Positions 55,137-64,000 of a stretch of 64,000 bases of DNA are shown here, piece after piece. The first letter of the stretch is position 1; every line of letters begins with the position of its first letter. The stretch lies in NCBI GenBank assembly GCA_025506515.1, contig CM046447.1:91049498-91113497 (forward strand). Direction: 5' to 3'. The DNA comes from Flaveria trinervia (lineage: Eukaryota; Streptophyta; Magnoliopsida; Asterales; Asteraceae). The notes under the pieces are model-generated. The model ran no database searches and was not told the DNA's origin. It saw only the letters and a list, made by a program, of their open reading frames with translations. A program made the translations under genes and the position numbers.

Positions 55137-55892
55137 ATTTAGGTATCTTGTGAAGGATTACTTTGGAACATCGCTTATTATTTTATTTAGTCACCAATTA
55201 TATACTTATCAATCATGTGAGTTTCCTTGCCCCCTTTTTACTTTATTTCACACTATTTTAGGGTGAAACATGTTACCTATGAACATACACTTGTAAACGT
55301 TTAAACTTGTAAAGCACTTGCAGTTCATACTTTTTATTTGTCATGGTTATTTGTGTTGTTTTAAGTTTTATATGAGATATATTTTGTTTATAATCATTAA
55401 CTATTGCTAGCCTGGCGACGTCTTAGATCTTTGGGTCTGACAAGCCTATTTGGTGCTAAAGTCAATGTATTGCCGGCTCCTGATGACGTATGACTTGTTC
55501 ATCATGGGAACCAAGTACACTTAGCCAATCTTATAAACTTGTAATCAAGTCAATGTTTGGTTTTAACTATATGTGTTCTATAAACTTGCTAACTCATAAC
55601 CTATGACATGAATTGCTACTTGTAATCTTTGATATATTATGTATGTAAAACCCTTGGAAACTCACCAACTTTATAGTTGACCCTTTTTTTAACATGTTTC
55701 AGGAAATGCCCAAGTTTGAGGTCATCATTTAAAGCTTGCAATAAACTAGGGTTTGGACCTAGTTAAATGAATAAAATGATTATGTTATGCTTTGTTTTGT
55801 TTGGAACTATTTCATGTTTTGGACATATGATTGTATTCCATTTGAAACTTATAATATTAATATTTGCATATAAATTTTAGGCTGTGATAGAT

Positions 55893-55904
55893 TGGTATCA
55901 GAGC
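55893..55904 (+). other. Gypsy E primer binding site
   Basis: TGGTATCAGAGC, initiator-Met tRNA complement. Confidence 0.88.
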
Positions 55905-56585
55905 CCAAAACTATAGGGATTTAGGTTATTAGAAATGGTGACCTAGACTATAGTTTATGCATGAACACTATAGAACAATATTTATATTCTTGTAAGAATA
56001 CATTGTTTGCATGCTACATAATGTTATGCCTTCTTATGTGTAACTTGATGCCTTAGCATAGGATTACCTTGCAAATGTTTAAACTTTGTTGTTTGTCTTC
56101 CCTAGACATAGTCTTGATTTCTTTAATTCCCCATGACGAATAAACTTTCCTAAACTTATTCTCAATGACAGGTGGAATCAACACTTATTATCATGGGTTT
56201 AATTCCTTAGACTCTATGTCTAATCTATGAAAATCTCATCAAGGTTTTGATTTCATGAACCTAAGAAATTTGTGTGGCTCATAGACACTTGTATCCTGGT
56301 TTTCTTGGCAAAAGGCCTTCGGGCTAAGGCAAGCATTTCGCATAAATCCTAGGGGACTAGTTATGTTTACCTGGGGATTTATGGGATGAGTGATAAACTA
56401 CGGTCAACATACACAAATTTCTAAGACGAATGGGTTAATTTACCTTGATGTGTCAACGTTTCCAAATGGTAATGCGTTACCAAATGGAACCAATCCATAT
56501 GCCTTACAACTTTTGACTTATCCTTGTTTAAATTATAACCTTGTTATTCTCTTCCCCATGTCTAACTCATTTTGTATATTCCAGC
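55905..56585 (+). other. Gypsy E leader between primer site and gag
   Basis: About 0.7 kb without a coding signal, containing several short frames. It should hold the packaging region; no specific motif is visible. Confidence 0.5.
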
Positions 56586-59500
56586 ATGTCTCGTCATCAT
56601 GGAAAGCGTGGAAGTTCCGATCGTAAGTTAGCCGCCATGATTTCCTGGCAAATGGCTGCTGTCATCCCGACCATGGTTGTTGAACTCAATAGCACTTTGA
56701 TGACCAATTCTAGCAACAATGGAAAGGGTCAAGGAGAGAACAGTTCTAACCAAGGGTGTAACAACCAAACTTGTACCTTCAAGCACTTTAGTTCTTGCAA
56801 GCCCACTCGTTATAGTGGCAAGGAAGGAGCCACTAGTCTTCTTGAGTGGTTCGAGAGCATGGAGAACACCTTTGTCAATTGTGAGTGTCCCGAGGCACTC
56901 AAAGTTCGTTATGCCACTAGTATGTTCCAACAAAGGGCACTCACCTAGTGGAATAGCGAGAAGAGAATTCGAGGAGTTGATGCTTTTTTGGAACTCTCTT
57001 AGGATGAGTTCAAGAACATCGCCATCGCGAAGTTCTGCCCGAAGAGTGAACTACAAAAACTGGAGGAGGAATTTTGGAACTTGAAGCAAGATGGTGGTGA
57101 CCATTTGGCCTACTCAACTAGGCATCATGAGTTGAGTATACTGTTGCCCCATATGGTCGACATTATCCCTCGCAACATCTAGAAGTTCATCAAGGGTGTA
57201 CCACCCCAATTCAAGATGCTGTAGTGGGTAGCCAACCCAAAACCTTGGAAGAAGCCATCACTATCACTGATCAACTAACCGATAATCATATACGAGTGAG
57301 CACCATGTCTGTGAAGGGTGCAAAAAAGGTGGAAAAGACGGCTACTGAGGTTGTTAAGGAGACCAAAGCCGAACCGTCAACAACAACAACAACAAGAAGC
57401 ACAAGTTCACACCAGCGTGCAACTATGTTGGGCCTGCACCCAAACAACCTCAAAGACAACTTGTACATACGGCTACACCTATGGCATAAGTGCCTGGGGC
57501 TAGGGCCTATGCTGGTCCTCAACCTATGTGCAACACCTGTAGGTACCATCATCTGGGAAACCAACCGGGGTGCATCTGTACCTTATGCGGTAGATATGAT
57601 AACTTGGTGGTGACTTGTCACCGAGCACCTAATAATGCCACGATGGTCATGAACCGTGTTTACTACAACTGTAGGGAACCTGGTCATTTCCGCCCACAAT
57701 GCCCTCGTCTTATGGGTAATGTTCCACAAGCCCGAGAACGTGCTTTCAACATCAATACAAATCAAGCACAAGCAAACAACGATCTGGTGAATGGTATGTT
57801 AACTTACCCTTAGCTTTTATGATCTAAGTCTTTTCATGCGTTACCTGTATCGTTAAATACCTTCAAATCTTCCTAGGTATGTTCCTTATTAATAACACTT
57901 ATGCCTACATCCTATTCGATTCTAGAGCTGATAAGAGTTTTGTATCATTAGAGTTTGAACCCATTCTTGCTAAGCCACGTACGAAACTAGAAAGACCTCT
58001 CACCGTTGAAGTCGCCGATGGAGAACCGATCATCGTTGATATCATTATCCGTGATTGTATTTTGAGTCTCGACGCACATGATTTCCTTATCGATCTTATT
58101 CCTATGAAACTTGAAAGCTTTGACATCATCATTGGTATGGATTGGTTAGCCAAACACCATGTCGAGATTATTTGTTTCGAGAAGTGCATTTGTATACCAT
58201 TACCTTCTGGGGATACATTGAAAGTGTTCGGTGAAAAATTCTCCAAAGGGCTTAAACTCATGTCGTGCACCCAAGCCCGAAAGTGCCTAAGCAAGAACTA
58301 TATCGCTTTCTTGGCTTACTTCGTCAACACGAAAGTCAAAGGGAAAAATCTTAAGGATGTCCCGATTGTACCTGACTTCCCTGAAGTATTTTCCGATGAC
58401 CTTAGTGGCTTACCTCCCGTCCGTGAAGTCAAGTTTAAAATTGATTTGATTCCGGGAGCAAACCCTATGGCTAAGTCACCATATCGACTTGCACCATCGA
58501 AAATGCAAGAAATATCTAGTCAACTTCAAGAACTATCCGAGAAGGGCTTCATTCGTCCTAGCTCTTCGCCTTGGGGTGCACCTGTTCTTTTCGTGAAGAA
58601 GAAAGATGGATCATTTCGTATGTGCATCGACTATCGTGAACTTAACAAGCTTACTATCAAGAACCGCTATCCTCTTCCTCATATCGATGACTTGTTTGAT
58701 CAACTTCAAGGAGCTGCAATTTTCTCGAAGATCGATTTACTTCTGGTTATCATCAATTATGAGTCCATGATGATGATATCCCAAAGACTGCATTCCGTAC
58801 TCAATATGGACATTATGAGTTCATGGTTATGCCTTTTAGTTTAACAAACGCTCCTGTTGTCTTCATGGATCTCATGAATCGAGTATGCAAGCCTTATCTG
58901 GGTAAGTTCGTGATTGTCTTCATTGATGACATACTTATCTATTCCAAGTCCCACATCGATCATGAGCTACATCTACGACAAGTTATTGAGTTGTTGAAGA
59001 AAGAGCAATTGTATGCGAAGTTCTCGAAGTGTGAATTTTGGCTTGAGGAAGTTCAATTTCTAGGAAACGTGGTGAATAGCCAAGGAATTCACGTTGACTC
59101 TACAAAGGTGGAAGCTGTGAAGAATTGGTGTATTCCCACAACTCCAATCGAAGTTCGTTCTTTCCTTGGTCTTGCTGGATATTACCAGCGATTCATTGCC
59201 AATTTTTTGAGGATCGCGAAGCCGCTCACTTCTTTGACACAAAAGTATAAACCGTTCGAGTGGGGGTCCGAGCAAGAAGAAGATTTTGAAGCGTTAAAGC
59301 ACAAGTTGTGCAATGATCCTATCTTGACCCTACCTGATGGGAACGACGATTTCACTGTGTATTGTGATGCATCTAAACAAGGCCTTGGTTGTGTTCTCAT
59401 GGAATGAGGAAATGTCATAGCTTATGCATCAAGACAATTGAAGGTCCACGAGGTGAATTACACAACACACGATCTCGAGCTTGGTGTTGTTGTTTTTGCT

Positions 59501-61156
59501 TTGAAGATTTGGAGACACTACCTGTATGGTACATAATGCATAGTCTACACTGATCACAAAAGCCTTCAACACATTTTTAATCAAAAAGATCTCAATATGA
59601 GACAACTTCATTGAGTGGATTTGATTAGTGATTACGATTGTGACATTCGTTATCATCCTGGTAAAGCCAATGTTGTGGTCGATGCACTAAGTCGAAAGGT
59701 TCATAACAAGATGATCTCGTTTCAAGAAATTCGCGATCGACGATAATGGTTTCACACTTTAGGAGAGTTCAATACTGAGATCTGACTAGATGTCAACGAG
59801 ACTGCCGTATTGCTACAAAACTTGAGAATAGATAGTGACATCAAGTCTAGTATCTTAAAGGCTCAACAAGTGGTGCAACAAGAAGGAAGAATAAGGATGA
59901 ACTGGAGCATAACCTTCTAACTCAAATGGAGACAAAACCTAACGGGTTGATGTATTTCGTGAATCAGATTTGGGTTCCAAATCATGATAATCTTCGTACC
60001 TTTATCATGAACGAAGCTCATCAAACTCGTTATTCTATTCATCCTGGCTCCGATAAGATGTACATGGACCTGCGTGGTCATATTGGTGGCCTGGAATGAA
60101 GAAAGATATAGCGACTTATGTAGCTAAGTGCCTCATGTGTATGAAGGTTAAAGCCGGACATCAACGTCCAAGTTGATTACTTGAGCAACCTGATATCCCC
60201 ATGTGGAAGTGGGAACACATATCCATGGACTTCATAACCAAGTTACCCCCAACCTCTCGTAGTCATGATAGCATACGGGTGATCGTTAACCGATTTACCA
60301 AATCAGCATATTTTATACCCATACGTGACACTGACAAGACATCGAGGTTAGCTCGTATATACGTTGATGAAATTGTAAGTCATCATGGGGTACCTCTGCA
60401 CATCATATCCGACCAAGATGCTTGTTTCACTTTACACTTTTGGTCGTCTATGCAAGAACTCTTGGGTACTTAATTGGATCTAAGCACGGCTTACCATCCT
60501 CAAACTGATGGTCAAACCGAGCGAACCATCCAAACCTCGGAGGACTTGCTACGCCTTTGTGTCCTTGACTTTGGTGGTGAGTGGGATACGCATTTACCGC
60601 TCATGGAATTTTCGTATAACAATAGGTACCACTCGAGTATCAAGATGGCACCATTAGAAGCACTTTATGGTTGTAAATGTCGTTCACCGATCTGCTAGAC
60701 TGACATTGGTGAAAACTTCATCACTGGTGCTGAACTTATACAAGAAACGACCAATAAAGTCTCTATAATCCGCAAGAACCTTGAAGTGGCAAGAAGTCGA
60801 CAAAAGAGCTATGCCACAAGCGACGTAAGCCATTGGAATTTCAAGTTGGAGATATGGTCCTTCTTAAGGTTTCATCATGGAAAGGTGTTGTTCGCTTTGG
60901 AAAGAAGGGTAAACTAGCTCCAAGATTTGTAAGACCTTTCAAAATCCTGAAAAGGATTAGGAAAGTGGCTTATAAACTAGAACTACCTTTCGACCTTAGT
61001 GGAGTTCATCCTGTGTTCCACGTCTCATATTTGAGAAAGTGCTTGGCTGACGAGAGTCTGCATGTTTCGTTGGAAGAAATTCAGATCGACGAGTCATTAC
61101 ACTTTGTTGAGAAACTTGTTGAGATCATGGATCGCATTATCAAGAAAACTAGAACC
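56586..61156 (+). pseudogene. Gypsy E gag-pol polyprotein, broken, 3' end interrupted
   Basis: Starts MSRHHGKRGSS. Gag core includes LLEWFESMENTFVNC and RYATSMFQQRALT, then a TAG where Trp is expected. The knuckle (about 57660-57705) reads YYNCREPGHFRPQC, with the first Cys replaced by Tyr. Protease motif is FDSRADKSFVS (about 57918), with the usual Gly changed to Arg. RT (58440-59170) has YRELNKL and FIDDILIYSKS, with frameshifts near 58740 and 58840. RNase H (59340-59700) has DASKQGLGCVLM, stops at 59405, 59535 and 59612, and HYHPGK-like RYHPGKANVVVDALS. Integrase core runs 60201-60700 with AYHPQTDGQTERT and a stop at 60471. The tail has SGVHPVFHVSYLRKCLADES before the copia F junction; the chromodomain-like end is missing. 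Confidence 0.88.
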
Positions 61157-61896
61157 TGTAAATACATGTGTACCTAGTTTCTAACCTTAATATAAAATGT
61201 CTTTATTGTCTTACACATATGTAATTGAATGGGTACTTAATGAAATACAATGTGTGGTTGTGCTTATAATGTTGAATATTTCATTGGTTAGTATGTAATA
61301 ACACTTATTGAACTTAATATATAGGTTTGTGGTTGTTTGAATAGATCTAAGTCAAATAATGATTGTGAAACATATTCAAACTTAATCATATGAAGTTCTC
61401 ATGCGAATAGTCTATGCTAATGGACCATACGCATGAACACCTTCATGCTAATGAACTAGTCGCACGACTGAACCAGGAGACTGGATCAGTCCCATGATTG
61501 TAACATGAGATTAACTCAGTCACACGACTGAACACTCAGTCGTGCGAATGGATCTACCGCATGACTCAATTGCATGACTGAACCATGCTAATGGTTCAGT
61601 CGCCCAAATGAGAAACCCTAACCTATAAATACCACTTAAATCATGGAAAAACAAAACACTTCGAATACCTACGTACTAACTCATACCCTAGCCGTCCAGA
61701 GACCTCTAAGAACCTATTCCAAGTTCATAGATCACACTAGATCGATTACCAATCGTTCTTAAAATTTAGATTCAATCCACAATTGTTTCTACGTGCGTTC
61801 TCACTGATTGGATCGTCAATCAAATAGGATTCCGTACTATTTGATTCGATATACATGTATTTCAGTTAGTATTTCGTTCAATACACAATCCTAACA
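61157..61896 (+). repeat. Copia F 5' LTR (740 bp)
   Basis: Starts TGTAAATACATG, ends CAATCCTAACA, and is followed by the primer site. The left border is set where gypsy E coding similarity ends. Confidence 0.65.
61390..61612 (+). repeat. Degenerate CAGTCGCACGACTGAA / CATGCGAATAG array in copia F LTR
   Basis: About twelve degenerate motifs of the types CATGCGAATAG, CATGCTAATGG and AGTCGCACGACTGAA in 220 bp; several are near-palindromic (CAGTCGTGCG, CACGACTG). Layout resembles the CATGCGCC arrays of the gypsy LTRs, although the elements are unrelated. Confidence 0.65.
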
Positions 61897-61898
61897 AG

Positions 61899-61910
61899 TG
61901 GTATAAAGCC
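61899..61910 (+). other. Copia F primer binding site, diverged
   Basis: TGGTATAAAGCC, matching the initiator-Met complement TGGTATCAGAGC at 9 of 12 positions, directly after the LTR. Confidence 0.6.
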
Positions 61911-61996
61911 AGGTTCAACCACAGTCAAATCTGAACCTAAAAAGACCATTAATATTAACCAATCACGGGTTTCATGTCAAAGTCCAGGTAAACAAA

Positions 61997-64000
61997 ATGA
62001 AAACGATGTTAAAATTGTTAAAACAATTAACTTTGTTAAACAAAATAAAACATCTAAACAAGAAGAGTGTCAACATAAAAAGGTTAATGTCACACGTGTG
62101 TCACACACTTCTCCACACAAACAGTTACATCGAAAAGTCGAAAGCAGATCATGCTACAACTGTGGAGAGTATGGACACATTGTGTCTAACTGTCCTTACT
62201 ATCAGACATTGAGGAGGAAAGTTGAACTTCAGGACCCAAAACCTAGTTCTTAACCTAGTTCTTCTAAGAGGAACTCAGTGACTCCACCTAGAAGGGCTAG
62301 TGAACCTAAAGTTCAACCCATTAGCCAGTCGTCTATTTATCACAAACAGGCCTTACACAAGGCTGGCTTATGGACAGAAAAATCAACCTCAATGTCTGAT
62401 AATAAGAAAAGGAAGACAACTAAGCTTCCCTCACCCTCTAATGATCAATGGGTTGAATTTATGATGTGTTATGCCTCTGGGACACCCAAGCTAGTAAAGG
62501 CTTAGGTCCCTAACCTGAACTAATGTTTTCAATTGAATGTGAAGGGTGTTCGTTATAGTGCTGAAACCAACACGTGGATTATAGATAGCGGAGCATCCAG
62601 GAACATGACAGGGAACAGGGCTCTCTTATCAAACGTCAAACAAATAAAAGGAGGCCATGTTTCATTTGCTGGAAACAAAGGAGGGTATATCACAGCTCAA
62701 GGGGAAGTGGGAAATCATAAAGTGAAGTTTGACAAGGTAAACGATGTTCAACAACTTCAGAATAACCTGCTTTCTGTATCCCAAATTTATGCTAAAGGTT
62801 TTAAGGTAGTATTTGACAACAAGAAGTGCTATGTCCTGAAAAAGGACTATGTTATCCTGGAGGACCAAGTCTTAATGTCTGCCTCAAGATATAATGACCT
62901 TTATGTCTTGGATCTATCAAAGGCCTCCATAACGGATCGTGAAGTTCAGTGCTTCTTGTCAAAAGCTACTGAGAAGGATTCCATCTCCTGGCATAGGAGA
63001 ATGGGACACATTAATCCACGGAAGATGAATCACTTGATCCAGAATGATCTCGTGAGAGGAGTTAATGTCAAAAACTTCCAACTTCCTGATTTCTGTGTTG
63101 CATGCAAGAAGGGCAAACAGACGAAGAAGTCTCATAAGGAAAATAAAGTTCATTCCATCGAACTTCCTCTTGAACTTCTCCACATGGATCTGTTTGGTCC
63201 AGTCAGTACAAGAAGCATTGCAGGCGACTTGTACTGCTATGTAGTTACTGATGACTACTCTAGATTTTCTTGGGTAATGTTTTTGAAATCCAAATCTGTA
63301 ACATTTGAGTCATTCAAGGAATTAGTAACTACACTGGAGTCCCTATACAAGCTGAAGGATGACAAGTACACTCAGACAACGGAACCGAGTTCAAGAACCA
63401 ATGGATGGAGGCATACTGCAAGGAAAAGGGAATTGCACACCAGTTCACTTCTGCTTACACTCCTCAGATGAACGGCGTTGCTGAAAGAAAGAATCGGAGC
63501 CTGATAGAGACTACACGGACTATGCTAGCAGACTCAAAACTGCCTATCCAATTCTGGAATGAGGCACTCGCAAATGCGTGTTACACGTTAAATTGAGTTC
63601 TGGTAGTTAAATGCCATGGCAAGACGTGTTATGAGTTATTACAATGACGTAAACCTAATCTAGAGTATCTCGAGCCGTTTGGCACACCGTGCACCCTACT
63701 GAAGAAGACTCAGGAGGGAGAATTTAGTGAGAAAGCTGAAGAAGGTATCCTTCTAGAATACAACATACCGAACAAAAGAGTTTACAACAACTCAACGGGT
63801 CAAGTAGAAGTGTGGTGTAACGTGGACGTTTAGAGATACACCACCCCACCTGCTGGAAAAGGACCCGCCTTCTTTTTCGACTATGATGGATTCTTCAAGT
63901 CCTTCAACATCCCTCTCTCCATGTCTGATGATGTGTTAGTAGCAAAGATGATGTATGATGTTCTAAACACACCATCTCAGGAATCTACATCATCTGGCTC
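61997..64000 (+). pseudogene. Copia F gag-pol remnant: knuckle, protease, integrase
   Basis: The zinc knuckle CYNCGEYGHIVSNC lies at 62152-62193, only about 250 bp from the primer site, so most of gag is deleted. The same frame continues with stops (near 62250 and 62504) into 62533-63471: protease TWIIDSGASRNMTG, then SWHRRMGHINPRKMNHL (GAG-pre-integrase), CVACKKGKQTKKSH (integrase zinc finger end) and LLHMDLFGPVSTRS with DDYSRFSWVMFLKS (integrase core). A frameshift near 63360 moves the core into the frame of 63405-63596, with YTPQMNGVAERKNRSL containing the catalytic Glu. A CGA-to-TGA type stop follows at 63595, and more stops up to the window end. RT and RNase H would lie to the right. Confidence 0.82.

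Larger units (their letters stand above)
53390..55891 (+). repeat. Gypsy E 5' LTR (about 2.5 kb)
   Basis: Starts TGTAACATCTCG and ends about GGCTGTGATAGA just before the primer site; the expected CA end appears mutated. It contains (AAT)n-rich DNA near 53550-53650, a tRNA-promoter-like segment (54531-54584) and a (TA)n run (55052-55136). The 91- and 72-codon minus-strand frames have no recognisable motif. Confidence 0.75.
53390..61156 (+). mobile_element. Ty3/gypsy retrotransposon E (chromovirus-like), cut by copia F
   Basis: 5' LTR 53390-55891, primer site 55893, 0.7-kb leader, broken gag-pol 56586-61156. The reading frame stops where the copia F LTR starts, in the integrase tail, so the polypurine tract and 3' LTR are right of the window or lost. 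Similar in domain order to A-C but a distinct family: the LTR and gag N-terminus do not match. Confidence 0.85.
61157..64000 (+). mobile_element. Ty1/copia retrotransposon F, 5' part (continues right of the window)
   Basis: LTR 61157-61896, a primer site, a shortened gag, protease, a GAG-pre-integrase domain and integrase, running off the right edge. It interrupts gypsy E in the integrase tail; the five bases before it are GAACC. Confidence 0.8.

Overview
This window is repeat-rich nuclear DNA from a flowering plant. Ty3/gypsy and Ty1/copia retrotransposons with long LTRs, an En/Spm (CACTA) DNA transposon with spliced exons, hAT-like and PIF/Harbinger-like small elements, initiator-Met-tRNA primer sites and AT-rich spacers all point that way. 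The copia and Athila-like remnants remind me of composite-family (Asteraceae) genomes, but that is a guess from memory. I see no intact host gene, no rRNA or canonical tRNA gene and no CRISPR.

Layout. 1-3571: minus-strand copia element A (gag remnant and 5' LTR), inserted in the 5' LTR of gypsy element A (3572-11541, plus strand, broken gag-pol, 2.1-kb 3' LTR). 11542-13667: AT-rich DNA with a 624-bp hAT-like element and a short exon-like remnant. 13668-29157: one CACTA element with matching termini, subterminal palindromes, internal satellites and a broken Ptta/En/Spm-type gene. Gypsy element B (17886-25198) inserted in an intron of that gene; a tandem duplication then left a second copy of the exon block and a solo LTR (26274-28285) with a perfect 5-bp target duplication. 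29158-36502: spacer carrying a second hAT-like element (623 bp), a 1.2-kb TIR element, a small MITE and a Tourist-like PIF/Harbinger element. 36503-50092: the 3' part of minus-strand copia element D, with its LTR split by gypsy element C (36758-45320, minus strand, the best preserved gag-pol) and a long open region between pol and the LTR. 50093-53389: 3' end of a minus-strand Athila-like element. 53390-61156: gypsy element E, plus strand, interrupted in the integrase tail by copia element F (61157 to the window end).

Gypsy A, B and C are one lineage: gag, protease, RT, RNase H, integrase and a short chromodomain-like tail, consistent with Tekay/Del chromoviruses. Their LTRs share a splice-site-flanked 54-56-bp mini-exon and degenerate arrays of a CATGCGCC motif. 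Nearly all the in-frame stops I compared between copies are C-to-T or G-to-A changes, as expected for decay of methylated, silenced elements. All coding features here are therefore called pseudogenes or remnants.
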